Positions 23,372 to 32,432 of a DNA stretch of 35,418 nucleotides are shown one piece after another. The first letter of the stretch is position 1. Each line of letters begins with the position of its first letter. Below the pieces are notes generated by a model, which saw only the letters and a program-made list of their open reading frames with translations, was not told the DNA's origin and made no database searches. Position numbers and translations under genes: made by a program. The stretch is from JAFAVZ01 sp036009105 (lineage in GTDB: Bacteria; Acidobacteriota; Thermoanaerobaculia; Gp7-AA8): the NCBI GenBank assembly GCA_036009105.1, contig DASYMJ010000215.1, forward strand, positions 1 through 35,418. Reading direction: 5' to 3'.

Positions 23372-24346
23372 ATGTTCACACGGCTAATCGAAAACGAAAC
23401 CCTCAAGATCGTCCGCCGGAAGCGGTTCGCGATCGTAATCGGCATTCTCATCGCGATCCTGGCCATCGTTTCGTATGGGCAGTACCGGCAGCTGCGCAAT
23501 CAGAAGGATCGCAACTGGCGGGCGGAGACGCAGCAGCGGGTGGCCGGCTACAACAATGCGCTGCGGCGGGGGAACATGAACCCGACCTGGGCGCGGTCGT
23601 TGCGCGCGGAGATCAACCGGCTGCAGTTCTATCTCGATCACGACATCGAGCCGAACCGGCCGACGGCGCCGTTCTTCGTGCGCGGGTTCGCCAACGTGGC
23701 CGGCTTCCTGCTCCTGCCCCTTCTCATCTCCGTCCTCGGCAGCGACATCGTCTCGGCGGAGCACGCGGAGGGGACGGACAAGCTGCTGCTCACCCGCCCC
23801 GTGCGGCGGTGGAAGATCCTGCTGTCGAAGCTGGTGACGCTGTGGATCTTCGCCACCATCACCCTATTGAGCGGCGCCGTGCTGGCGTATTGCATCTCCG
23901 CGCCGTTCCTCCCCGCGCGCGGCTGGACGGCGCCGACGTTCAGCGGCTTCCAGCTCGCCCGCGAGGCATTGAAGATGGACGCCGTGCGCCAGCTGCCGCT
24001 GTGGCAGGACACGCTGATCGCATACGGCCTGACCTGGTTCGCGCTGCTGGCCGTGGCCAGCGTGGCGTTGATGCTGTCCGTGATCTTCCGCTCCAGCGCC
24101 GCCTCCATCGGGACCATGCTCGCCTCCCTCATCGGCGGCACCATCCTCACCCGGCTCAGCCCCGACTGGACCGCCGGCAAGTACCTCTTCGTGAGCGCGC
24201 TGCCGCTGGCCGACTACTACACCGGCGAGCCGCCGCCGTATGAGGGGATGTCGATGACGTTCTGCCTGCTGCTGCTCGCCGCGTGGGCGGCGGCCGCGCT
24301 GATCACCGCGTTCGGGTTGTTCACGAAGCGCGATGTATTCGGATGA
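23372..24346 (+). CDS. ABC-2 type exporter permease
   Basis: This 324-residue membrane protein starts at MFTRLIENETLK. It has an N-terminal helix (about 18-38), an exported loop of about 90 residues and a cluster of five further helices, including VAGFLLLPLLISVLG and FCLLLLAAWAAAALITAFGLF. The motif SAEHAEGTDKLLLTRPVRRWKILLSK, read over its two halves, is the usual ABC-2 segment linking helix 2 to the coupling helix. It partners the ATPase upstream. There is no Shine-Dalgarno: the sequence directly before the ATG is the right arm of hairpin A. Translation may rely on the unstructured AT-rich leader or on read-through from the ATPase gene. Confidence 0.9.
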   Translation: MFTRLIENETLKIVRRKRFAIVIGILIAILAIVSYGQYRQLRNQKDRNWRAETQQRVAGYNNALRRGNMNPTWARSLRAEINRLQFYLDHDIEPNRPTAPFFVRGFANVAGFLLLPLLISVLGSDIVSAEHAEGTDKLLLTRPVRRWKILLSKLVTLWIFATITLLSGAVLAYCISAPFLPARGWTAPTFSGFQLAREALKMDAVRQLPLWQDTLIAYGLTWFALLAVASVALMLSVIFRSSAASIGTMLASLIGGTILTRLSPDWTAGKYLFVSALPLADYYTGEPPPYEGMSMTFCLLLLAAWAAAALITAFGLFTKRDVFG

Positions 24347-24347
24347 C

Positions 24348-24356
24348 TGCTATCAT
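24348..24356 (+). promoter_or_regulatory. Extended -10 box TGCTATCAT, leaderless start
   Basis: TGC precedes TATCAT, and the ATG at 24363 begins six bases later. The transcript would start at the start codon, so the gene may be expressed separately from the exporter genes upstream. Confidence 0.5.
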
Positions 24357-24362
24357 TCCGGC

Positions 24363-24875
24363 ATGCCTACCGACAAGGAGCGCAACATCGTTTTCGGTCC
24401 GAACGCGAAGAGCGCGGACGTCTCGGAGTTCACGCTCTCGGTTCTGCGCGACATCATGCAGGTGGCCGACGTGGCGGGGCTCACCGTCACCAGCACGCAG
24501 CGCTCGCCGCGGGATCAGGCGCGGGTGATGTTCGACAACATCGAGCGCGACGGCGTGGCCCGGCAGAAGGCGCTCTACAAGCCCGCCGGCCAGTCGGTGA
24601 TCGACGCCTACGTGGCCGCGAAAGCGGCCGGGAACGCGCCGGACGAGATCAAGGCGGCGATGGTCGCGCGCATCCTGGAGATCGGCCCGGAGAAGGTGTC
24701 GCGCCACGCCGCCGATCCGAAGGTGCTGAACGTCTTCGATATATCGCCGGCCTCGGTCGCGCACCAGGCGGCCTTCGTCGAGGCCGCGCGCAACGACCAG
24801 CGCGTCGCGAAGGTGCTCACCCCCGCGGAGAACGATCCGGCGTTCCACCTGGAGATCCCCCAGCCGCGGGCGTGA
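24363..24875 (+). CDS. Peptidase M15-like protein (D-Ala-D-Ala carboxypeptidase/endolysin type)
   Basis: This 170-residue protein has a STQRSPRDQAR segment (residue ~47), a VSRHAADPK...NVFDIS segment and a C-terminal FHLEIPQP. Together these recall the M15 zinc ligands His, Asp and His. The spacing between the first His and the Asp is longer than in the usual SxHxxGxAxD, so this is a variant or a non-peptidase relative. There is no signal peptide, so it would be cytosolic or need another export route. The ATG at 24363 was chosen because a -10 box lies just upstream; one 30 bases earlier is inside the permease gene. No phage genes are nearby. Confidence 0.5.
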   Translation: MPTDKERNIVFGPNAKSADVSEFTLSVLRDIMQVADVAGLTVTSTQRSPRDQARVMFDNIERDGVARQKALYKPAGQSVIDAYVAAKAAGNAPDEIKAAMVARILEIGPEKVSRHAADPKVLNVFDISPASVAHQAAFVEAARNDQRVAKVLTPAENDPAFHLEIPQPRA

Positions 24876-24888
24876 GCAAGCGCCGCCT

Positions 24889-26160
24889 TCACTCGGGCAG
24901 CCAGCACGTCACCACCGTCCCCCCCTCCTCCCGCCGCTGCAGGTGGAGGCGGCCGCCGTGCGCTTCCAGGATCTCGTTGCAGAGGGCGAGGCCGAGGCCG
25001 GTGCCGCCGGCCTTGGTGGAGTAGAAGGGCAGCAGCGCCTGGCGCATCACCTCCGGAGGCATGCCCCGGCCGCGGTCGAAGACGCGGAGCATCGTCCCCT
25101 GGGGCATGCGGCGGACGGCGACCACGATCTCGGCCGCGTCGCTGCCCGACTCGTGCGCGTTCTTGAGCAGGTTGATGAGCACCTGCTGCAGCTGTGCGCG
25201 GTCGTAGCGGCCCTCCTCCGGCACCGCGCCGTCGATGCGGAAGGGGTAGAGCACGCGCACCTCGTCCAGGAGCTCGCTCCAGCGCTCGCGCGTCTTGCGG
25301 GGGGGCGGGAGGCGGGCGAAGTGGGCGTAGGACTCCAGGAAGTCGCGGAGGTGGCCGAGGCGCTCCTCGATGGTGTCGTAGATCTCACCGAGGCGGATGC
25401 GGAGCTCGGGGCGGCCCTCCACGTGGCGCGCGGAGTGGAAGAGAGAACTGATCGGCGCGATGGAGTTGTTCAGCTCGTGGTTCATCAGGCGGATGGCGTT
25501 CTTCCAGACGCCGACCTCCTGCCGCCGCAGCTCCGGCGTCAATCGCTCCAGCAGCACCAGGCGATGGGGCTGGGTGTTGAGGTGAAACGTCCGTTGGGTG
25601 AGGTGAAAGGTCTCCTCCGGCGTCTGGCCGATGGAGAAGATCACGTCGCTGCCGGCGGCGAGCGCCTCGCGCAGCGGCTGGGCCACGGCAGCGCTGATCT
25701 CGGCAAAGTGGCGGCCGTCGAGCCGCGTGCCGCCGCTGAACAGCTCGCGCGCCGCGGAGTTCGAGTAGGCCACCCGTTGCAGCGCGTTGACGAGCACCAC
25801 GCCGACCGGCGTCCGCTGCAGGATGGTGTCGAGGAGGAGCTCCTTCTGGAAGATCTCCCCCCGTTGCGCGCGCAGCACGTCGCCCACTTCGTTGTAGAGG
25901 CGGATCAGATCGGAGACCTCGTCGTTGCCGCTCACCGCGAGGCGCATGGAAAAGTCGCCGTCGCGGAAGGCGCGCACGCCGTCCGCGATGTAGAGCAGCG
26001 GCCTGGTCATCCGCGCCGCCACCTGCCGCGCGCTCCAGAGGGCGATGACCGCCGCGATGAGCAGCGCGAGCGGAAACGGCAGGAAACGGACGCACAGCGC
26101 CGCGATGACCACGTTGGCGACGGTCAGGACGGCGAGGCGGCCGGAGAGGGAGAAGCGCAT
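24889..26160 (-). CDS. Sensor histidine kinase, NtrY-like
   Basis: This 423-residue kinase has two N-terminal helices (about 8-45), then a HAMP-like segment (TRPLLYIADGVRAFRDGDF) and a PAS-like region near 105-200. The H-box is RLMNHELNNSIAPISS with His228. N-box VLINLLKNAHES, G1 DRGRGMPPE, F-box PFYSTK and G2 GGTGLGLAL follow. NtrY-type kinases partner NtrC-type regulators, and the regulator gene lies just upstream in the same operon. There is almost no periplasmic loop between the helices, so it probably senses the membrane or a cytosolic signal. No Shine-Dalgarno precedes the ATG; hairpin B lies just before it. Confidence 0.92.
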   Translation of the reverse strand: MRFSLSGRLAVLTVANVVIAALCVRFLPFPLALLIAAVIALWSARQVAARMTRPLLYIADGVRAFRDGDFSMRLAVSGNDEVSDLIRLYNEVGDVLRAQRGEIFQKELLLDTILQRTPVGVVLVNALQRVAYSNSAARELFSGGTRLDGRHFAEISAAVAQPLREALAAGSDVIFSIGQTPEETFHLTQRTFHLNTQPHRLVLLERLTPELRRQEVGVWKNAIRLMNHELNNSIAPISSLFHSARHVEGRPELRIRLGEIYDTIEERLGHLRDFLESYAHFARLPPPRKTRERWSELLDEVRVLYPFRIDGAVPEEGRYDRAQLQQVLINLLKNAHESGSDAAEIVVAVRRMPQGTMLRVFDRGRGMPPEVMRQALLPFYSTKAGGTGLGLALCNEILEAHGGRLHLQRREEGGTVVTCWLPE

Positions 26161-26166
26161 GGAACA

Positions 26167-26237
26167 GTTGTCGGTGGTCAGTTATCGGTCATCAGTAGAA
26201 CGGTCTTACTGACAACTGACAACGGATAACCGACAAC
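26167..26237. repeat. Heptamer-array hairpin B (unit GTTGTCR)
   Basis: The arms 26167-26198 and 26206-26237 are 32 bases, and 24 positions match as inverted copies. Both are arrays of four 7-bp units close to GTTGTCG/GTTGTCA. The loop is seven bases. It fills the gap between the response regulator and the kinase genes. Confidence 0.85.
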
Positions 26238-26244
26238 TCCCTCA

Positions 26245-27603
26245 TCACCGCGGCCGCCGCTCCAGCACGATGCCCAGCTTCTCCATCTTCCGGTAGAGCG
26301 CCTGGCGGCTCACGCCCAGCGTCTCGGCGGCGCGGGATACGGAGCCGGAGGCGTTCATGATGGCCAGCTCGATCTGGCGCTTTTCCAGCGTGTCGGCGGA
26401 GACCGCGAAAGTGGAATCGCTCCCGAAGCCGAGAGCGGCGGGCGAGATCTCCGGCCCCTCGGTGGTCACGCAGGCGCGGGTGATCCGGTTCTGCAGCTCG
26501 CGGACGTTGCCGGGCCAGGCGTGCCCGGTCAGCGCGGCGCGCGCGGCTTCGCCGAGGCGCTTGCCGGTGGTGGCCAGGAAGCGGTCCGCCAGCGGCAGGA
26601 TGTCCTCCCGGCGCGAGGCGAGCGGCGGCACGGCCAGCTCGATCACGTTCAGGCGGAAGTAGAGATCCTCCCGGAATGCACCGCGCGCGATGAGAGCGCG
26701 CAAGTCCGCATTCGTGGCGCACAACAGACGGACATCCACCCGGCGGGTTTCGCTGGAGCCGAGCCGCTCGAACTCGCCGCTCTGCAGCACGCGCAACAGC
26801 TTCATCTGGCCGGCGGCGGATAAATTGCCGATCTCGTCGAGAAACAAAGTCCCGCCGTTCGCGGCCTCGAAGCGGCCGATGCGCAGGCGGTTCGAGCCGG
26901 TGAAGGCGCCCGGCTCGGCGCCGAACAGCTCGCTCTCCAGCAGCTCGTCCGGAATCGCGCCGGCGTTCACCTTCACGAAGGGCAGCCGCTTGCGGCGCGA
27001 GTTCGCCTGCACGATCTCCGCGATCTTCTCCTTCCCGGCGCCGTTCGGGCCGGAGATCAGGACCGGCACTTCCGACCGCGCGATCTGCACCGCCAGGGAG
27101 ACCAGGCGATGCATCGCCTCGCTGTCGTACACGATGCCGCAGAGGTCGTGCTCGCGGGCCAGCGCGGTGCGGGAACGCGTCCGCTCCGAGCGCAGCCGCT
27201 GGTTCTCCAGGCGCAGCTCGCGCATCTGCAGCAGATTGCGCACGGAGGAGACGAGCTTCGCGTCGTCCCACGGCTTGGCCAGGTAGTCGCTGGCCCCTTC
27301 CTTCACCAGCTGCACCGCCGTCTCGAGCGAGGTCCAGGCGGTGAGCAGCAGGACGGGCAGTTCCGGATCGAAGTGGCGGAGGCGGCGGAAGAGGGCGATG
27401 CCTTCCTCGCCGCTGGTCGAGCCGGGGGTGAAGTTCATGTCCTGCAGGACCAGGTCGATGTCGCCCCGCTCCAGGCGGCGGACCGCGCCCTCCGGATTGG
27501 ACGCGGCCTCCGTCTCGATGTCATGGAGGTCGAACAGCATCCGCAGCGCCTTCGCCACCGCGGGCTGGTCTTCGACGATCAGGACCCTGGACATGTCATT
27601 CAT
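26245..27603 (-). CDS. NtrC-family sigma-54-dependent response regulator
   Basis: This 452-residue protein has an N-terminal receiver with Asp55 (LVLQDMNF), Thr and a KPW switch. An AAA+ domain follows, with Walker A SGPNGAGKEK, Walker B GGTLFLDEIG and the sigma-54 contact loop GAFTG (232-236) intact. A C-terminal Fis-type helix-turn-helix (SRAAETLGVSRQALYRKMEKLG) ends the protein. It should open sigma-54 promoters when phosphorylated by the kinase encoded next. Its ATG overlaps the stop of the permease gene (ATGA), so it is co-translated with the exporter. A sigma-54 promoter stands in front of this operon at 32336, implying autoregulation. Confidence 0.95.
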   Translation of the reverse strand: MNDMSRVLIVEDQPAVAKALRMLFDLHDIETEAASNPEGAVRRLERGDIDLVLQDMNFTPGSTSGEEGIALFRRLRHFDPELPVLLLTAWTSLETAVQLVKEGASDYLAKPWDDAKLVSSVRNLLQMRELRLENQRLRSERTRSRTALAREHDLCGIVYDSEAMHRLVSLAVQIARSEVPVLISGPNGAGKEKIAEIVQANSRRKRLPFVKVNAGAIPDELLESELFGAEPGAFTGSNRLRIGRFEAANGGTLFLDEIGNLSAAGQMKLLRVLQSGEFERLGSSETRRVDVRLLCATNADLRALIARGAFREDLYFRLNVIELAVPPLASRREDILPLADRFLATTGKRLGEAARAALTGHAWPGNVRELQNRITRACVTTEGPEISPAALGFGSDSTFAVSADTLEKRQIELAIMNASGSVSRAAETLGVSRQALYRKMEKLGIVLERRPR

Positions 27604-28820
27604 ATCGACCGCGTGGCGATCGCCGGCGAGACCATGGAGGCGCGCAACGCCGGCGGGATCGTCGCCACCAGGCCTGCCACCCAGAGCAGGACCATGCCGA
27701 TGGCGACCAGCGAGAAGCTCATTTTCTCTCCGGATACGTGGCTGACCAGAAGAAAGTTCAGGCCATAGGTCGAGGCGATGCCGAGGATGAGGCCGGCGGT
27801 GGTGACGAGCCAGTTCTCGGCCAGGAAGTGGCGGAGGATGTCCGCGCGGGTGGCGCCGAGGGCGCGGCGGGTGCCGATCTGGCGCGTCCGCTCCGCGACG
27901 GAGAGGGAGGTGATGCCGAGGATGCCCAGGCCGGTGACGAAGATGAGGATCACGATCACCGCCTCCATGGCGCCGACGATGAGGCGCCTGCCGGCCTGGT
28001 AGTCATCCTTGATCTGGGCGATCGTCTTCAGCTCCAGCACCCGGCCGCCGTTCGCGGCGATGAGGCGCCGCTCGATCTCCGCCGTCACGTTGCGCATCGC
28101 GCCCGGCTCCACCCGCACCAGGAAGCGGCTGCCCCGCGAATAGCTGCCGACCCGCGACGGCGCGAAGATGGCGTACTCGTGGATGGGCCAGCCGTACGGG
28201 TTGTAGAACTGGTCGATCACGCCCACCACCGTGTAGGGCGCGGAGTCCTCGCCGTTGCCGCCGGTATCGGGCTGCACCACGGCGCGGCCGATGGGGTTCC
28301 CATCGCCGAAGAGGAGGCGGGCCAGGCCGCGGCTGATGACGACGACGCTCGGGTTGCCGTCATCCGGATAGTTGAAGTCGGTGGGGATGAAGCCGCGGCC
28401 GGAGGCGATCGGGGTGGCCAGGGTGTTGAAGATGCCGGCGGTGGCGTAATAGATCTGGCTGCGCACCGCGTCTCCCTTCTTGCCCGCCTGGCGGATCATG
28501 GTCGAGCTGCCGCCGCCCTGCCAGGGGCGGAAGTTCGTGCTGGCCACCGCCTTCACGCCGGGGATGGCGGCGATGGTGCGGACGTCGGCTTCGATGGAGT
28601 TCTGCATGTACTTCGTCTCCCGGAACTCCGGCGCGAAGGGGCGGCTGCGCAGCCAGACGATGTTGTCGTCGTCGAAGCCGGAGGGATGGGTGAGCGTGCG
28701 GCGCTCCTCCAGGATCATGTTCACGCAATTGGTCACGATGGCCAGCGTGAAGGCGATCTCCAGGATGATGAGGATGAAGCGCGTCTTGTTGTGGCGCATG
28801 GCGCGGATGATCGGACCCAT
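27600..28820 (-). CDS. MacB/FtsX-type ABC permease 2
   Basis: This 406-residue permease has one N-terminal helix (RFILIILEIAFTLAIVTNCVNM), a large exported domain of about 220 residues and three C-terminal helices (starting near IVGAMEAVIVILIFVTGLG). The segment ERTRQIGTRRALGATRADILRHFLAEN is the conserved FtsX/MacB motif after the second helix. Such permeases do not transport across the bilayer in the usual way but move lipids, peptides or drugs from the periplasmic side together with an adaptor. The gene follows permease 1 by 12 bases, and its stop overlaps the regulator's ATG. Confidence 0.92.
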   Translation of the reverse strand: MGPIIRAMRHNKTRFILIILEIAFTLAIVTNCVNMILEERRTLTHPSGFDDDNIVWLRSRPFAPEFRETKYMQNSIEADVRTIAAIPGVKAVASTNFRPWQGGGSSTMIRQAGKKGDAVRSQIYYATAGIFNTLATPIASGRGFIPTDFNYPDDGNPSVVVISRGLARLLFGDGNPIGRAVVQPDTGGNGEDSAPYTVVGVIDQFYNPYGWPIHEYAIFAPSRVGSYSRGSRFLVRVEPGAMRNVTAEIERRLIAANGGRVLELKTIAQIKDDYQAGRRLIVGAMEAVIVILIFVTGLGILGITSLSVAERTRQIGTRRALGATRADILRHFLAENWLVTTAGLILGIASTYGLNFLLVSHVSGEKMSFSLVAIGMVLLWVAGLVATIPPALRASMVSPAIATRSI

Positions 28821-28832
28821 GGCAATACCCCC

Positions 28833-30146
28833 TTAACCGATCTTGAGCTGCATGGCGGGCGGCACGCTGCAGACGCGCCAGGCCGGATAGATGCCGGCCA
28901 GCAGGCCGGCGACGAGGGAGAGAAAGATGGCGGTGAGCACCATCTCGCCGTCGAGGCGGATGATCTCGCCGAACGGCAGGAGCTTGGTCATCACCTTGAG
29001 GATGCCGAGCGAGAGCAGCAGGCCGATCGCGCCGCCGGCGATGCCGACCAGCTCGCACTCCACCACGTGCTGCCAGAACACCTGCAGGCGGCTGGCGCCC
29101 AGGGCGCGGCGCACCGAGACTTCCGGCACGCGGGCCAGGAACTTGCCGAGCAGCAGGCCGACCAGATTGAGCGAGCAGACGGCCAGGAAGAGCAGCGAGA
29201 CGATCGACATCGCCTTCACCTGTTTCGGCACCACCTCCCACTCATCCATCAGCCCGGTCAGGTTCGTGACGCGGTTGTTCAGCGGGCGCCCGAAACGCCC
29301 CACCTTCTTCTGCTCGCGCACGTAGCCGGTCAGGAAATCGTTGTAGGCGGCCTGCCTGGCCGGCGTGGGCAGCTCGACCCAGAACTGGACGAAGTCGGTA
29401 TCCGAATTGAGGAAGTCGGCGAAGGTGGTGCCGGTGAAGCCCTTCCAGCCGTCCGAGTTGCCGGAGGAGCGGGCCTCCAGGATGGGCGCGAAGTTGAAGG
29501 GGATGAAGATCTTCTCCGGCGGGCTGACGAAGTCGCTGGTCAGGTCGTAGAAGCGGGTGGAGGGGCGCCACTCATCGAGCACGCCGACCACTTTGTAGTC
29601 GCGGCTCTCCAGGCGCACCGTGCGCCCCACGCTGTTGACGCCGCCGAAGAGCGTGTCGTTGGTCGCCTTGCTGATCACCACGACCGGCTCCGGCTTCGCG
29701 TCCGCCCGCTTGTCCCAGCCCGAGCCGTAGCGGAAGGGGACGCGGAACATGGGAAAAAAGTCGCTGAAGACGAAGCGGACTTCCTCGTTGTACGGCCGCG
29801 CCACCTTCGGGTCGGGGAAGACGAACATGTTGGTCTTGTACGAGCCGTTCTGCCGGGTGGGGATGTTGGACTTCATCAGCTCGCGCATGTCGCGGTAGGT
29901 GATCTGGTTCGGCAGCGACTTCGGATCTTCCGGCACGTACGCCCGCTGGGGGTCCCAGTTGTCCATCCGGATGTAAAAGAGGTTCCTGCTCTGCCCCGGC
30001 AGCGGGTCCTGCCCGAGGAGGTGGCGCAGGGTGATGAAGGTGGTGGCGACGCAGATGCCGATGGCGATCGCCCCCACCAGCAGCGCGGTGACGATGGGAT
30101 TGCGGCGGAGGGATTTGATGGCGGTGGTGATGTGGTAGGTAAGCAT
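28833..30146 (-). CDS. MacB/FtsX-type ABC permease 1
   Basis: This 437-residue permease has an N-terminal helix (PIVTALLVGAIAIGICVATTF), a long exported domain and three C-terminal helices (AMSIVSLLFLAVCSLNLVGLLL, then two more). The motif RVPEVSVRRALGASRLQVFWQHVVE matches the conserved MacB/FtsX segment. It is distinct from permease 2 and probably forms a heterodimer with it, driven by the ATPase at 30242. A GGAG sits before the ATG at 30146. Hairpin C lies between it and the upstream ATPase gene. Confidence 0.92.
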   Translation of the reverse strand: MLTYHITTAIKSLRRNPIVTALLVGAIAIGICVATTFITLRHLLGQDPLPGQSRNLFYIRMDNWDPQRAYVPEDPKSLPNQITYRDMRELMKSNIPTRQNGSYKTNMFVFPDPKVARPYNEEVRFVFSDFFPMFRVPFRYGSGWDKRADAKPEPVVVISKATNDTLFGGVNSVGRTVRLESRDYKVVGVLDEWRPSTRFYDLTSDFVSPPEKIFIPFNFAPILEARSSGNSDGWKGFTGTTFADFLNSDTDFVQFWVELPTPARQAAYNDFLTGYVREQKKVGRFGRPLNNRVTNLTGLMDEWEVVPKQVKAMSIVSLLFLAVCSLNLVGLLLGKFLARVPEVSVRRALGASRLQVFWQHVVECELVGIAGGAIGLLLSLGILKVMTKLLPFGEIIRLDGEMVLTAIFLSLVAGLLAGIYPAWRVCSVPPAMQLKIG

Positions 30147-30165
30147 GTTGGCTCCGTGGGTCGGA

Positions 30166-30236
30166 GTTGTCGGTTATCGGTTGTCAGTTGTCAGTAGTGA
30201 TGCCGTACCGACAACCAATAACCAACAACCAACAAC
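30166..30236. repeat. Heptamer-array hairpin C (unit GTTGTCR/GTTGTTG)
   Basis: The arms 30166-30196 and 30206-30236 are 31 bases, and 24 positions match as inverted copies. The left arm reads as GTTGTCG, GTTATCG, GTTGTCA, GTTGTCA. The loop is nine bases. It fills the gap between the ATPase and permease 1 genes. Confidence 0.88.
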
Positions 30237-30241
30237 TGCCT

Positions 30242-30964
<723 letters not shown>

Positions 30965-30976
30965 GCGTTTCCTCCA

Positions 30977-31050
30977 GTTCCTGGTTGCTGGTTACTGGTT
31001 GCTGGTAGACACGCCGAGGCGCAAGTAACCAGCAACCAGCAACCAGTAAC
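30977..31050. repeat. Heptamer-array hairpin D (unit GTTGCTG/GTTACTG)
   Basis: The arms 30977-31004 and 31023-31050 are 28 bases, exactly four 7-bp units each, and 24 positions match as inverted copies. The loop is 18 bases. It fills the gap between the adaptor and ATPase genes. Confidence 0.9.
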
Positions 31051-31052
31051 TC

Positions 31053-32321
31053 TCATCGCAACAACACCTTCCCCGACCCGCGGAACGTCGTGGTGTCGGA
31101 GAGGACGATCGTCTCGTTCTCTTTCAATCCACCCAGGATCTCCACCTCGGACGCGCTCATGGCGCCGACCGAGATGTCGCGCCTGGTGGCCAGCTTGCCG
31201 TCCACCACGTACGCCGTCCGCCCCCCGCCCGCCTCCAGGAACGGGCCGCGCGGCACTTTGAGCACGTTCTTCTTCGACTCGAAGACGAGGCGCGTGGTCA
31301 GCCTCTGGCTCTGCTTGAGCCCCTCCGGCTGCACCGGATCGAAGGCGACGATGGCCGTGACCTGGCTGTTGACCACTTCCGGCGAGATGGCCGTGACCCG
31401 GCCGGTGTAGTCGCGGTTGTTGTAGTTGATGGTGGCCGGCGTGCCGATGACCGTTTCGCTGCCGAACTCCTCCGGCAGGGCGATCTCCAGCTCCAGCTTG
31501 CCGAGGTTGACCACCATCAGGATGGCCTGGTTGGGGGCGACGGCGTCGCGGTCCTGCACGGCGATGGAGGCGACCATGCCGTCGAACGGCGCGCGGACGG
31601 TCAGTCCCTCGACGCGCTTCTGCAGGTCGTCGGTGACGGTCTGCTGCTGGCGCACCTGCTGCTCGCGCGTCTGCACCTCGAAGCTGGCCGACTCGCGGGA
31701 GAGGTCCAGCTCCTTGCGGGCCTGCTCCAGCTCCATGCCGGCGATGCGCAGGTTGTCCTGCGCCGTCTCGTAGTCCGCCTTGTTGCTCAGCCCCTCGGCG
31801 AACGTGCGCTGCTGCCGGTCGAGGTTGCGCTTGGCCGCTTCCAGGCGGAGGGCGAGGAGCTCGACCTGCTGTTGCGCGCGGAGCTGCCCCTGCCGGGCCA
31901 CGATGCGCTGCCGGTCGAGCTCGGCCCGGCCGCCCTGCAATTGCGCCCGGCTCTGTTCCAGCGCGCTCTGCAGCTCCTTCGAGTCGATGGTGGCCAGCAC
32001 GTCGCCTTGCCGCACCTGCGCGCCGGCGCGCGTCCGCAGCGCGATGATGCCCTGGCCGGGGCTGAACAGCGTCGGATGGAGCGAGGCGACGACGCGGCCC
32101 TGCACGGTGAGGTCGCGCAGCAGCTCGCCGCGGGTGACGGTGGCGAAGCGCATGGTGGAGGCGTCGACCGAGGCGTCCGCGCGCACCCAGCGGCTCACGG
32201 CGGGCATGAGGAAGACGGCCAGGGCGAGCAGCGCGAGCCCGATGCCGCTGAAGAGATAGACCGTCTTCGGATTGCGGCCGCCGACGACCGGCCGGTCCAT
32301 GGGTGAGCCGTTTCGGATCAT
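31053..32321 (-). CDS. Membrane-fusion (HlyD/MacA-type) adaptor
   Basis: This 422-residue protein has an N-terminal membrane helix (VYLFSGIGLALLALAVFLM). Next come a biotinyl-lipoyl-like half (GQGIIALRTRAGAQVRQGDVLATI) and a long coiled-coil hairpin (about 105-235). The second lipoyl half (VRAPFDGMVASIAVQDRDAV) and beta-barrel domains follow. It links the MacB-type permeases to the outer membrane or the periplasm. It is the first gene of the six-gene exporter operon. The ATG at 32321 is four bases downstream of the start site predicted from the sigma-54 promoter; a second ATG at 32300 is also possible. Confidence 0.93.
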   Translation of the reverse strand: MIRNGSPMDRPVVGGRNPKTVYLFSGIGLALLALAVFLMPAVSRWVRADASVDASTMRFATVTRGELLRDLTVQGRVVASLHPTLFSPGQGIIALRTRAGAQVRQGDVLATIDSKELQSALEQSRAQLQGGRAELDRQRIVARQGQLRAQQQVELLALRLEAAKRNLDRQQRTFAEGLSNKADYETAQDNLRIAGMELEQARKELDLSRESASFEVQTREQQVRQQQTVTDDLQKRVEGLTVRAPFDGMVASIAVQDRDAVAPNQAILMVVNLGKLELEIALPEEFGSETVIGTPATINYNNRDYTGRVTAISPEVVNSQVTAIVAFDPVQPEGLKQSQRLTTRLVFESKKNVLKVPRGPFLEAGGGRTAYVVDGKLATRRDISVGAMSASEVEILGGLKENETIVLSDTTTFRGSGKVLLR

Positions 32322-32335
32322 GTGCCTCGCCCTAG

Positions 32336-32351
32336 CGCAACGGTGGTGCCA
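32336..32351 (-). promoter_or_regulatory. Sigma-54 (-24/-12) promoter of the exporter operon
   Basis: The minus strand reads TGGCAC-CACCG-TTGC, which matches the sigma-54 consensus TGGCAC-N5-TTGC exactly, with GG and GC at the right spacing. Transcription would start near 32325, four bases before the adaptor ATG. The operon encodes an NtrC-type activator with an intact GAFTG loop. Confidence 0.8.
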
Positions 32352-32395
32352 TCTGCTGCTTCTGTGTTTGCAATGGTTTAGTGCGGGAGGAGGGG

Positions 32396-32430
32396 TGTCC
32401 GGTTGACGAGTGTCCGCGGACGTTTGTCCG
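32396..32430 (-). promoter_or_regulatory. Candidate enhancer sites for the NtrC-type activator
   Basis: TGTCCG occurs at 32396, 32411 and 32425, 14-15 bases apart, and the perfect palindrome GTCCGCGGAC is at 32412-32421. The cluster is about 60-80 bases upstream of the sigma-54 promoter, where enhancer sites for this activator class are usual. Binding is inferred. Confidence 0.4.
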
Positions 32431-32432
32431 TT

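Noticed and set aside
24363..24875. Prophage endolysin
   Set aside because: There are no other phage genes, attachment sites or holin nearby, and the gene sits among ordinary chromosomal genes.
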